This document shows, in pieces, positions 47,418 to 56,585 of a DNA stretch of 64,000 bases; the first letter of the stretch is position 1; the number at the start of each line of letters is the position of its first letter. The position numbers were made by a program, and so were the translations under genes. Below the pieces are notes generated by a model. It worked only from the letters and a program-made list of their open reading frames with translations. It was not told the DNA's origin and did not search any database. The stretch lies in assembly GCA_004173235.1 (NCBI GenBank), contig SEAC01000023.1, positions 61,905 to 125,904 on the forward strand. The letters run 5' to 3'. Source of the stretch: Chitinophagaceae bacterium. GTDB lineage: Bacteria > Bacteroidota > Bacteroidia > Chitinophagales > Chitinophagaceae.

Positions 47418-50315
47418 ATGAGACGGGGAACCCTTTTTTTTCTGCTCCTGCTTTTTTCTGCGGCCCTTGGCGCACAGAATACAATCGGGCTACCGGAGAT
47501 CCGCAATTACGCGAAGCAGTCCTACCGGGCCGGCACCCAAAGCTGGCAGATCCGGCAGGACAGCCTCGGGCTTCTCTATTTTGCCAACAACGACGGCCTG
47601 CTGACTTACGACGGGGCCTGGTGGCATACCTATCCCCTTCCCAACAAAACCATCGTACGCTCGGTTGAGATCGGCACTGGCCGGATCTACGTAGGCGGCC
47701 AGGATGAGCTTGGCTACTTTGCCCCAGAACGCAACGGCGCCCTCCGATACCACTCGCTGAAGGAGCTGATACCCGTGGCCGACCGCTCGTTTGCCGACGT
47801 CTGGAACATCGTAAGCTTTGGCAACAGCCTGTTTTTCCGCACCAGCGACAAGATTTTCCAGTTTACAGGCGAAAAAGTGACCGTATCGCACAGCACCGAC
47901 TGGCGCTTTATGGCCGAATGCAACGGGCAGCTGCTGGTTCAGGACAACCCCCGGGGACTCCTCCGCTTCCGGGGCGGGTTCTGGGAACCGCTTCTTCCCG
48001 GTGCAGCCTACCCTAAAGATTTCCTCTGCACCGGCCTCCTCCCCCTTGGCCGCGATTCGATGCTGATGACCACCTTCCGGCAAGGCACCTTCCTGATCGC
48101 CGACGGAAAGATGTCTCCCTTTGAAAGCCCCGACCTGAAAAAGATCGCAGGACGCCTTATTTATACGGCTACCGTGGCCGATCCCCGGCATTACCTGTTT
48201 GCCACCACGCTGGAAGGTTGCTACATCGTAGACCACAAAGGCAACATCACGCAAAGCTTTACCCGACGAGAGGGGCTCCAGAACAACAACATCCTTTCCG
48301 CCTTCTTCGACCGCGAGCGCAACCTCTGGCTGGGGCTCGACAACGGCATTGACTTTATTACCTACGACAGCCCGGTGCGGCACATTTATCCTTCGTTGCA
48401 GAATGAAGGATCGGGCTACACGGCAATGGTGTTCGGAAGTCAGCTTTACATCGGCACCTCAAATGGCCTTTACCAGGTGCCCCTCGACGGCAGCCGCGAC
48501 CTGAGCTACGCACGCGGAGCCTTTACACCGTTAACCGGGGCACAAGGGCAGGTTTGGAATCTGTCGGAAGTGAACGGCCGCCTGCTGATGGGCCACCACG
48601 AGGGCGCATTTGAAGTGGGCAACGGCAGCGTGCGGATGCTTGCGGGCGGAACCGGCTATTGGGCCTTCTTCCCCTACTCCAACGTGCTGCCTTCCGAGCT
48701 GATGGTAGCCGGAACCTACAACGGCATCCGGTTGTTCGGTTTTGACGGCTCGTCATTCAACCTGAAAGAACAGGCGGCGCCCTTCGAGTCGGCGCGCTTC
48801 ATCAGCATCGACAACAACGACCGCACCATCTGGGTGGCGCATCCGTACAAAGGTATTTACCGTGTGCGCTTCGATGCCAACCTGCGGCCGCAGTTGCGGC
48901 GCTATGCGAGCGGCGACGGTCTGCTTTCAATCAACAACAACTATATCTTCAAGGTGCGCAACCGCATCATTGCCACCACCGAGAACGGCGTGTTTGAATA
49001 CGATGCCGCAAAAGACCGCTTCGCGCCGTCGGTATACTTCCGCAACCTGCTCAACCTGCCCAACATCCGCATGATAAAGGAAGACGCGGAGGGCAACATC
49101 TGGTTTGTGCGCGAGAAGAAAGTGTGCGTGCTGCTTGCCGGCGACAAGCCACAGGTGATTTGCCTGCCCGAGCTGACCGAAAAGCTGGTAAACGGTTTCG
49201 AATACATCTACCCGCTGGATCCCGAGAACGTGCTCATCGGTGCCGAGCACGGCTTCATGCACATCAACTTCCGCAAGTACCTGCAACGCCGCCATCGCCT
49301 CGATGTACTGCTCCGCACGATGCGCATCGGCGGGGGCTCCGACTCGCTGTTGTATGGCGGCTTCGGTAGCACGGGAAAGCTGGAAGTGCCCAACCGCGCC
49401 AGCACGGTGCACTTCGAGTATGCTTCCACCTCTTATGGCGACCAGGAAAACATTGAGTATGCCTGCCGCCTTCGCGGGCTCGATAAGGAATGGTCGGACT
49501 GGAGCAAGCGTGTGGAGAAGGAATACCAGCACCTGCCCGCCGGCACCTACACGTTCGAGGTGAAAGCCCGCAATAGTCTTGGGCAGGAATCGGCCGTGGA
49601 AGCGCGCACCTTCGTGGTGCTGCCACCGTGGTACCTCAGCTGGTGGGCCTATGCGATCTACGCACTTCTTTGCGGCGCGGCTATCTTTCTGCTGGTGCGT
49701 TACCAGCGTTCCAAATTCCGGCAGCAGCAGGAGCGCCACGATGAAGAACAGCGCCGGCTTCTGTACCTCCACCAACTGGAACTCGACAAGACGGAAAAGG
49801 AGATCATTCGCCTGCAAAACGAAAAACTGGAAGCCGAGATCGCGCACAAGAATTCGCAGCTCGCCAGCTCGGCGATGCACCTCGTGCAAAAAGGTGAAAT
49901 GCTCGGCAGGCTGAAGGACGAACTATCGCGCATCAAGAAGAAGCTCGATAGCGAGGTGGCCACGGAGGATTTCAAAAAGGTGATTCGTATTCTTCACGAA
50001 GAAGAAAAGGTGAACGACGAGTGGGACAACTTCACGCATCACTTCGACAAGGTGCACGGCAACTTCCTGCAGGCCCTGAAGGCGCAGTTCCCGGCGCTTA
50101 CACCCAACGAGCTGAAGCTCTCGGCCTACCTCCGGATGAACCTCAGTAGTAAAGAAGTAGCGCAGCTGATGAACATCTCCGTGCGGGGCGTGGAGATCAG
50201 CCGATACCGCCTTCGCAAGAAACTTCAGCTGCCCACCGAGACAAACCTGTTCGAATTCCTGATCAGCATCCAGCCCGGTGATGGGCCGCCGCTCGGTCCG
50301 GAGCAACGATCGTGA
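47418..50315 (+). CDS. Propeller/Y_Y_Y membrane sensor with cytoplasmic coiled coil and LuxR-type HTH; no kinase or receiver domain
   Basis: Propeller repeats; YACRLRGLDKEWSDWSKRVEKEYQHLPAGTYTFEVKARN; TM WYLSWWAYAIYALLCGAAIFLLV; HTH LSAYLRMNLSSKEVAQLMNISVRGVEISRYRLRKKL. Confidence 0.9.
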   Translation: MRRGTLFFLLLLFSAALGAQNTIGLPEIRNYAKQSYRAGTQSWQIRQDSLGLLYFANNDGLLTYDGAWWHTYPLPNKTIVRSVEIGTGRIYVGGQDELGYFAPERNGALRYHSLKELIPVADRSFADVWNIVSFGNSLFFRTSDKIFQFTGEKVTVSHSTDWRFMAECNGQLLVQDNPRGLLRFRGGFWEPLLPGAAYPKDFLCTGLLPLGRDSMLMTTFRQGTFLIADGKMSPFESPDLKKIAGRLIYTATVADPRHYLFATTLEGCYIVDHKGNITQSFTRREGLQNNNILSAFFDRERNLWLGLDNGIDFITYDSPVRHIYPSLQNEGSGYTAMVFGSQLYIGTSNGLYQVPLDGSRDLSYARGAFTPLTGAQGQVWNLSEVNGRLLMGHHEGAFEVGNGSVRMLAGGTGYWAFFPYSNVLPSELMVAGTYNGIRLFGFDGSSFNLKEQAAPFESARFISIDNNDRTIWVAHPYKGIYRVRFDANLRPQLRRYASGDGLLSINNNYIFKVRNRIIATTENGVFEYDAAKDRFAPSVYFRNLLNLPNIRMIKEDAEGNIWFVREKKVCVLLAGDKPQVICLPELTEKLVNGFEYIYPLDPENVLIGAEHGFMHINFRKYLQRRHRLDVLLRTMRIGGGSDSLLYGGFGSTGKLEVPNRASTVHFEYASTSYGDQENIEYACRLRGLDKEWSDWSKRVEKEYQHLPAGTYTFEVKARNSLGQESAVEARTFVVLPPWYLSWWAYAIYALLCGAAIFLLVRYQRSKFRQQQERHDEEQRRLLYLHQLELDKTEKEIIRLQNEKLEAEIAHKNSQLASSAMHLVQKGEMLGRLKDELSRIKKKLDSEVATEDFKKVIRILHEEEKVNDEWDNFTHHFDKVHGNFLQALKAQFPALTPNELKLSAYLRMNLSSKEVAQLMNISVRGVEISRYRLRKKLQLPTETNLFEFLISIQPGDGPPLGPEQRS

Positions 50316-50421
50316 TACACTCCTAAGTTTCAGCGCGTGCTATGCCAATGCCCCGTATGCAGCTACGAGATAAAGGCGCGGGCAGCCTCATTTTTTAACG
50401 TTCAAAACCTGTAGTGGGTAC

Positions 50422-50429
50422 TATATTTG
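50422..50429 (+). promoter_or_regulatory. Candidate -7 element TATATTTG of the arginine operon
   Basis: Match to TAnnTTTG, 15 nt upstream of candidate leader ORF. Confidence 0.5.
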
Positions 50430-50444
50430 TCCCCTCAACAGCAA

Positions 50445-50555
50445 ATGAACACGAGCACGCACAACAAGCATTTCATCTTCTTTACACCGGCCCTTACCCG
50501 GATGTACGACGTGTGCTTCGACCTGTTCCGCTATCTTTCCCGACCCGGTTTCTGA
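50445..50555 (+). CDS. Candidate 36-aa leader peptide
   Basis: ATG...TGA reads MNTSTHNKHFIFFTPALTRMYDVCFDLFRYLSRPGF; stop codon lies in the 5' arm of the hairpin. Confidence 0.4.
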   Translation: MNTSTHNKHFIFFTPALTRMYDVCFDLFRYLSRPGF

Positions 50556-50587
50556 TAGGACGAGCCGCTCACCAGGGCCCCTATCAG
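50552..50587 (+). promoter_or_regulatory. Hairpin overlapping the leader stop codon
   Basis: ctgatagg (50552-50559) / cctatcag (50580-50587), 8-bp perfect dyad. Confidence 0.5.
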
Positions 50588-50654
50588 TGAAGAAAGGCAG
50601 ATCGGAATTTTCTTTGGATTGGTGATCCCCTCATTACATTTTTTTACGGAACAC

Positions 50655-51350
50655 GTGGAGAATCAGCAGATTATTGTCAGGGTAGCAACCCCTGCGGATA
50701 CAGTATATGCCAGCACCATCACTGCCGAAATGGAAGCATCGGCGAAAGCGCGCGGCACGGGGATTGCCAAGCGAAGCCCCGAATACGTGGCGCACAAGAT
50801 GGAAGAAGGCAAGGCGGTGATCGCGCTCTCGGGCGACGGCACCTGGGCGGGCTTTTGCTATATCGAAACCTGGGAGGGTGAATATGTGGCCAACTCCGGC
50901 CTCATTGTGTCGCCCCAATTTCGCAAGGGTGGTGTGGCCAAGGCCATCAAGCAGCGCATCTTCGAGCTGAGCCGCGAGAAATACCCCGATGCGAAGCTCT
51001 TCGGCCTCACAACCGGTCTGGCTGTGATGAAGATCAACAGCGACCTGGGCTACGAGCCGGTTACTTACTCCGAGCTGACGCAGGATGAAAAGTTCTGGGC
51101 CGGCTGCCAGAGCTGCGTGAACTACGACATCCTTATGAGCAAGGAGCGCAAGAACTGCCTGTGCACCGCGATGCTGTTTGATCCGAAAGAGCATGCCGTG
51201 GTGGAAGAAGTGACGAAGGAGTTTGCCAAGCGTAAGCCAGTGTTCGAGCGCCTGCTGCGCTTCAAGCAGAACCGCTTTCTCAAACGCCTCACCATCGACC
51301 GCAACGGCGGGCGTAAATTGAAAATGTTTTTCTTTAACCTTTTGTCCTGA
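50655..51350 (+). CDS. GNAT N-acetyltransferase, possible N-acetylglutamate synthase
   Basis: Probable GTG start VENQQIIVRVATPADT; NSGLIVSPQFRKGGVAKAIKQ acetyl-CoA motif; first structural gene of the arg operon. Confidence 0.75.
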   Translation: MENQQIIVRVATPADTVYASTITAEMEASAKARGTGIAKRSPEYVAHKMEEGKAVIALSGDGTWAGFCYIETWEGEYVANSGLIVSPQFRKGGVAKAIKQRIFELSREKYPDAKLFGLTTGLAVMKINSDLGYEPVTYSELTQDEKFWAGCQSCVNYDILMSKERKNCLCTAMLFDPKEHAVVEEVTKEFAKRKPVFERLLRFKQNRFLKRLTIDRNGGRKLKMFFFNLLS

Positions 51351-51352
51351 CA

Positions 51353-51476
51353 GAGAAAGAACGCAGATCTTCTATGATTCGTAAGATTAGCGCTGATGAT
51401 GGCTTGAGCGCGGACTAAATCATAACAGATCTTAATAAATCTGCGAAACGCCGAAGCGGTATCTGCGTTCTTTCTC
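51353..51476. repeat. Nested inverted repeat (16-bp perfect outer arms)
   Basis: gagaaagaacgcagat 51353-51368 / atctgcgttctttctc 51461-51476; inner tatgatt/aatcata. Confidence 0.85.
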
Positions 51477-51494
51477 CCTTTTCAAAGCATCCCG

Positions 51495-52694
51495 ATGAAA
51501 AAGATCGTTCTTGGATTCAGCGGAGGCCTCGATACCTCCTATTGCGTGAAGTACCTCACCGACGACCTCGGCTACGAAGTGCACAGCGTTATCGTCAACA
51601 CCGGCGGTTTTACCGCCGAAGAGTTGCAGGCCGTGGAAGCACACGCGTATAAGCTGGGTGTGGCCTCGCATACCACGGTGGATGCGGTGCGCTCCTACTA
51701 CGACCGCATCCTGCGTTACCTCGTTTTTGGAAACGTGTTGAAGAACAACACCTACCCGCTGAGCGTTTCCGCCGAGCGCCTGGTGCAGGCACTGCATATT
51801 GCCGAACACGCGCAGAAACTCGGCGCCGACGCGGTTGCCCACGGTTCCACCGGCGCAGGCAACGACCAGGTGCGCTTCGATATGATCTTTCACATACTTG
51901 CGCCCGGGCTCGAGATCCTCACACCGATCCGCGACCTGCGCCTAAGCCGCGAACAAGAGATCGCATATCTCAAAGCGAAAGGCTTGGACATGAATTTTGA
52001 CAAAGCACACTATTCCATCAATAAAGGACTTTGGGGCACCTCGGTAGGCGGGCGCGAAACGCTTCGCTCCAACGGTGCGCTTCCCGAAGAGGCCTGGCCT
52101 ACGCAAGTAACGAAAAGCGGCACCGAAGAACTCACCCTCCGCTTCGAGCAGGGCCAGCTCCGCGCGGTTAACGGCAACGAGTATACGCACCCCGTGGATG
52201 CCATCAACGCCTTGCAAGCCATCGCGGCGCCATACGGCATTGGCCGCGACATCCATGTGGGCGATACCATCATCGGCATCAAGGGCCGCGTGGGATTCGA
52301 AGCGGCGGCGCCGGTGATCATCATCAAGGCGCACCACGCTCTCGAGAAGCACGTGCTTACGAAGTGGCAGCTGAACTGGAAAGATCAGCTGGCGCTGTTT
52401 TACGGCAACTGGCTTCATGAAGGACAAATTCTCGACCCGGTAATGCGCGACATCGAAGCCTTCTTCCGGAACAGCCAGGAAAACGTGACCGGCACCGTAT
52501 TTCTACAACTCCACCCCTACCGCTTCCAGGTCAACGGCATCGAAAGTCGCTACGACCTGATGAGCGATCGCTTTGGCAAATATGGCGAAATGAACAGCGG
52601 CTGGACCGGCGACGACGTGCGCGGGTTCAGCAAGATCTTCGGCAATCAAACCGCCATTTATCAACAGGTAAAAAAAGCAGGCAATGAAGATTAG
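51495..52694 (+). CDS. argG: Argininosuccinate synthase
   Basis: KIVLGFSGGLDTSYCVKYL; GSTGAGNDQVRFD. Confidence 0.95.
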   Translation: MKKIVLGFSGGLDTSYCVKYLTDDLGYEVHSVIVNTGGFTAEELQAVEAHAYKLGVASHTTVDAVRSYYDRILRYLVFGNVLKNNTYPLSVSAERLVQALHIAEHAQKLGADAVAHGSTGAGNDQVRFDMIFHILAPGLEILTPIRDLRLSREQEIAYLKAKGLDMNFDKAHYSINKGLWGTSVGGRETLRSNGALPEEAWPTQVTKSGTEELTLRFEQGQLRAVNGNEYTHPVDAINALQAIAAPYGIGRDIHVGDTIIGIKGRVGFEAAAPVIIIKAHHALEKHVLTKWQLNWKDQLALFYGNWLHEGQILDPVMRDIEAFFRNSQENVTGTVFLQLHPYRFQVNGIESRYDLMSDRFGKYGEMNSGWTGDDVRGFSKIFGNQTAIYQQVKKAGNED

Positions 52695-53658
52695 GGCCGG
52701 CATCATTGGTGGCGCAGGCTATACGGGCGGCGAGCTGCTCCGCCTGCTGCTGAACCACCCGTCTGTATCCATCGCATTCGTGCACAGCCGCAGCCAGGCG
52801 GGCAGCCCGGTAACGGACGTACATACGGATCTGGCGGGCGAAACGGACCTCTGCTTCAGCAGCGAGCTTGCGACGGACATCGACGTACTCTTTCTTTGTG
52901 TAGGTCACGGGGAAGCGCAAAAGTTTCTGCAGAATACTACCATCGCCAGCCGGATACGCATCATCGACCTTTCGCAGGACTTCCGCCTTGCAAGCAACAG
53001 CACTATAGGGGCACGCTCCTTTATGTATGGACTCCCCGAGTTGCAGCGCGATATCATCCGCGGCGCGCAGAACATTGCCAATCCCGGTTGCTTTGCAACG
53101 GCCATACAGCTTGCGTTGCTGCCCATGGCGAAGGCAGGACTGCTCAGCGATGTGTACGCCACGGGCATCACTGGCTCCACAGGCGCAGGCCAGGGCCTCA
53201 GTGCCACCAGCCATTTCAGCTGGCGCGCCAACAACGTCCAGGCCTACAAAACGCTTACGCACCAGCACGGCGGCGAGATCGGCGCTTCAGTGCAGTTGCT
53301 GCAGCCCCAGGGCTTCGACCTCCACTTTGTGCCCTGGCGCGGCGACTTCCCCCGCGGCATCTTTCTGAGTGCTACAATGGACTACGAAGGAACGCAGGAA
53401 GAAGCACTAGCCCTCTACCAAACGTTCTACGCATCGCACCCCTTCACAGTTGTCAGCAAAACGCCGATTCATTTGAAGCAGGTTGTGAATACCAACAAAT
53501 GTGTGCTCCAGCCCGAAGTAGCAGGCGGCAAGCTGGTGGTGCATAGCGCCATCGACAACCTGCTCAAAGGGGCATCGGGACAAGCCGTGCAAAACATGAA
53601 CCTGATTTTTGACCTCGACGAAACCGAAGGGCTTCACCTTAAACCCCTGGCATTCTGA
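52684..53658 (+). CDS. argC: N-acetyl-gamma-glutamyl-phosphate reductase
   Basis: AGIIGGAGYTGGELLRLLLNHP; NPGCFATAIQLALLP. Confidence 0.95.
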   Translation: MKIRAGIIGGAGYTGGELLRLLLNHPSVSIAFVHSRSQAGSPVTDVHTDLAGETDLCFSSELATDIDVLFLCVGHGEAQKFLQNTTIASRIRIIDLSQDFRLASNSTIGARSFMYGLPELQRDIIRGAQNIANPGCFATAIQLALLPMAKAGLLSDVYATGITGSTGAGQGLSATSHFSWRANNVQAYKTLTHQHGGEIGASVQLLQPQGFDLHFVPWRGDFPRGIFLSATMDYEGTQEEALALYQTFYASHPFTVVSKTPIHLKQVVNTNKCVLQPEVAGGKLVVHSAIDNLLKGASGQAVQNMNLIFDLDETEGLHLKPLAF

Positions 53659-53659
53659 T

Positions 53660-54460
53660 ATGAAAGCAACCATCATCGGCGCAGGCAACATCGGCAAGGC
53701 TTTGGCCGAAGGCCTCGTTGAATCCGGCGCTGCAGAACGTTCCGACATTACGCTCACGCGCCGCACTGCCAACGCACTCGATAGCTTTGCGTCAGAAGGC
53801 TTCGCAGTGGCATCCGACAACCGTGCGGCAGTCGCCGGGGCGGACGTCGTCTTTCTTTGTATCCTTCCGCAACAGCTGGATGCCGTGCTCGATGAGATCG
53901 TTTCCGTTCTCGAACCGCAACGCCAGCTCGTTGTTTCCGTGGTCACCGGTGCTCACAGCAACGACCTGCGCAAGCACCTCGGTCCCGAGGCTCGCATCAT
54001 CCGAGCGATGCCCAACACAGCGCTTCGTGTAAAATCCAGTATGACCTGCCTCGCCGCTTCGGGTGCCACCGACAAAGATCTGCAGTTTGTGCAGCAGCTG
54101 TTTGGCACCATGGGCACATCCATCGTGATCAAAGAAGAACTGATGAGCGCGGCTACGGCGCTCTGCGCGTGTGGCATCGCGTTCTTTCTACGCAGCATCC
54201 GCGCAGCGTCGCAGGGCGGCGTGGAGATCGGCTTTCATGCGCAGGACGCGATCCACATTGCCGCGCAAACCGCCATGGGCGCCGCTCAGCTGATCCTCCA
54301 AAACGGAACGCACCCCGAAGAAGAGATCGACAAAGTGACCTCTCCAAAAGGCTGCACCATCGCGGGCCTCAACGAAATGGAGCACCAGGGACTCAGTTCC
54401 GCATTCATCAAAGGCATTAAACTGTCGGCCACCATCGCCGGCCAACTTTATCAGAAATGA
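53660..54460 (+). CDS. proC: Pyrroline-5-carboxylate reductase
   Basis: MKATIIGAGNIGKALAEGL; SVVTGAHSNDLRKHLG; IIRAMPNTALRV; TSPKGCTIAGLNEME. Confidence 0.92.
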   Translation: MKATIIGAGNIGKALAEGLVESGAAERSDITLTRRTANALDSFASEGFAVASDNRAAVAGADVVFLCILPQQLDAVLDEIVSVLEPQRQLVVSVVTGAHSNDLRKHLGPEARIIRAMPNTALRVKSSMTCLAASGATDKDLQFVQQLFGTMGTSIVIKEELMSAATALCACGIAFFLRSIRAASQGGVEIGFHAQDAIHIAAQTAMGAAQLILQNGTHPEEEIDKVTSPKGCTIAGLNEMEHQGLSSAFIKGIKLSATIAGQLYQK

Positions 54461-55617
54461 AGTTATTCGACGTATACCCGCTCAACAACATCACCATCGA
54501 ACGCGCCGAAGGCAGCTATGTGTGGGACGCTTCGGGCAGCCGCTACCTCGACCTGTATGGCGGTCATGCGGTTATCTCCATTGGACACACGCATCCGCAC
54601 TGGGTGCGCCGCATCGAAGAGCAACTGCACCGCATTGCCTTCTACTCCAACTCGGTGAAGATCCCGCTGCAACAACAGCTTGCGGATAAGCTCGGTGAAG
54701 TGAGCGGCAAGAGCGACTACCAGCTTTTTCTTTGCAACAGCGGCGCCGAAGCAAATGAAAATGCACTGAAGCTCGCCTCTTTTCACACCGGCCGCAGAAA
54801 GATCGTTGCGTTCAGCAAAGCCTTTCATGGAAGAACGTCGCTTGCAGTAGCGGCCACCGACAACCCGGCCATCGTGGCCCCGGTAAACGAAACCGGCAAC
54901 ATCGTATTTCTACCATACAACGACGAAGCTGCGCTTGCTGATTGGTTTGCAGCGCACGGGGCCGAGACGGCTGCCGTCATCATCGAAGCCATACAAGGCG
55001 TTGGTGGCATCACGGTAGCAACCGACGCTTTCCTGCAAACGATCCGTCCACTGTGTACGAAGCACGGCGCGCTGCTCATTGCCGACGAAGTGCAATGTGG
55101 CTACGGCCGCAGTGGCCGCTTCTTTTGCCTCGACACGGCAGGCGTGGATGCCGACATTTACAGCATGGCCAAAGGCATGGGCAACGGCTTCCCGGTGGGC
55201 GGCATTCTCATTGCACCACACATCACACCCAAACACGGAATGCTTGGCACCACCTTCGGCGGTAACCAGCTGGCCTGCGCGGCCGCACTCGCCGTGCTGG
55301 AAGTGATGGAGCAGGAGCAACTGATGCAAGCTGCCGACGAAACCGGCAACTGGCTTATGAGCGAATTGCGTACCCTGCCGCAGCTGGAGAACGTGCGTGG
55401 AAAAGGCCTGATGATCGGTTTCGACCTGCCTCCGCAACTGAAGACGCTCCGCAGCACCCTGCTGACGCAATACCGTATTTTTACGGGTGAGGCCAAACCT
55501 GCCGTAGTGCGGCTGCTGCCTGCGCTCAACCTGCCGCGCGAAGTGGCTGCCGACTTCCTGCAAAGCCTGCGCGCAGCGATCGCGCAACTTGAAGCATCGC
55601 AAACCATTCCTAACTGA
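54457..55617 (+). CDS. argD: Acetylornithine (or succinylornithine) aminotransferase
   Basis: LYGGHAVISIGHTHPHW; FCNSGAEANENALK-like; IADEVQCGYGRSGRFF; PLP lysine SMAKGMGNGFPVG. Confidence 0.9.
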   Translation: MKLFDVYPLNNITIERAEGSYVWDASGSRYLDLYGGHAVISIGHTHPHWVRRIEEQLHRIAFYSNSVKIPLQQQLADKLGEVSGKSDYQLFLCNSGAEANENALKLASFHTGRRKIVAFSKAFHGRTSLAVAATDNPAIVAPVNETGNIVFLPYNDEAALADWFAAHGAETAAVIIEAIQGVGGITVATDAFLQTIRPLCTKHGALLIADEVQCGYGRSGRFFCLDTAGVDADIYSMAKGMGNGFPVGGILIAPHITPKHGMLGTTFGGNQLACAAALAVLEVMEQEQLMQAADETGNWLMSELRTLPQLENVRGKGLMIGFDLPPQLKTLRSTLLTQYRIFTGEAKPAVVRLLPALNLPREVAADFLQSLRAAIAQLEASQTIPN

Positions 55618-55631
55618 CATCACACCATACA

Positions 55632-56585
55632 ATGAAGCATTTTCTTTCCGCAGCCGACGTTCCCGATGTAGCAGCGCTTGCCGATCTGGCCGCGGCGTTC
55701 AAGAAAGAGCCGAGGTCGGCACAGGCACTCGGAAGCGGCAAGCGCATCGGCTGTCTTTTTCTCAATCCGAGCCTCCGCACGCGGCTGAGCACGCAGGTGG
55801 CCGCGCAGCAGCTTGGTATGGAAGCCATCGTATTCAACGTAGGCGCCGAAGGATGGGCACTCGAATTTGCCGAAGGCGCGGTGATGAACGGAACTACAGT
55901 GGAGCACGTGAAAGACGCGGCTCCCATCCTCGGGCAATACTTCGATATCCTTGCCATCCGCACCTTCCCGGGCCTGAAAGACCGGGCCGAAGACTACAGC
56001 GAGCGCTACATACAACAGTTTGTGAAGTATGCGGGTATCCCGGTTGTGAGCCTCGAAAGCGCAACCCTTCACCCGCTGCAAAGCCTCGCCGACCTGCTGA
56101 CCATCCGCGAAAGTTTCACCGCGCAGCGCCGCCCGAAAGTGGTGCTGACCTGGGCACCGCACGTAAAAGCCTTACCACAGTGCGTGTCCAATTCGTTTGC
56201 ACAGTGGATGAACGCTTGGGGTGGCGCCGACTTCGTGATCACGCATCCCGAAGGCTACGCGCTGGACGAGCAATACACACGCGGAGCAACGATCACCACA
56301 AACCAGGATGACGCGCTTAAAGATGCCGACTTCATCTACGTGAAAAACTGGAGCTCCTACGAGCAATACGGTGAAGTGCTCTGCACCGACGAACAGTGGA
56401 TGCTTACGCTCGAAAAACTGGCGGCTACCAGCGAAGCCAAAGTGATGCACTGCCTGCCCGTGCGCCGCAACGTGGAGTTGAGCGACGAAGTGCTCGACTC
56501 TGCGCATAGCATCGTTACCCGGCAAGCCGGCAACCGCGTGTGGGCAGCACAGGCGGTGCTGGCAGAAATCTTACGCAGCAAATGA
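55632..56585 (+). CDS. argF': N-acetyl- or N-succinylornithine carbamoyltransferase (ArgF' type)
   Basis: FLNPSLRTRLSTQVAAQQLG; HPLQSLADLLTI; MHCLPVRRNVELSDEVLD; context with N-acyl arg genes. Confidence 0.88.
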   Translation: MKHFLSAADVPDVAALADLAAAFKKEPRSAQALGSGKRIGCLFLNPSLRTRLSTQVAAQQLGMEAIVFNVGAEGWALEFAEGAVMNGTTVEHVKDAAPILGQYFDILAIRTFPGLKDRAEDYSERYIQQFVKYAGIPVVSLESATLHPLQSLADLLTIRESFTAQRRPKVVLTWAPHVKALPQCVSNSFAQWMNAWGGADFVITHPEGYALDEQYTRGATITTNQDDALKDADFIYVKNWSSYEQYGEVLCTDEQWMLTLEKLAATSEAKVMHCLPVRRNVELSDEVLDSAHSIVTRQAGNRVWAAQAVLAEILRSK

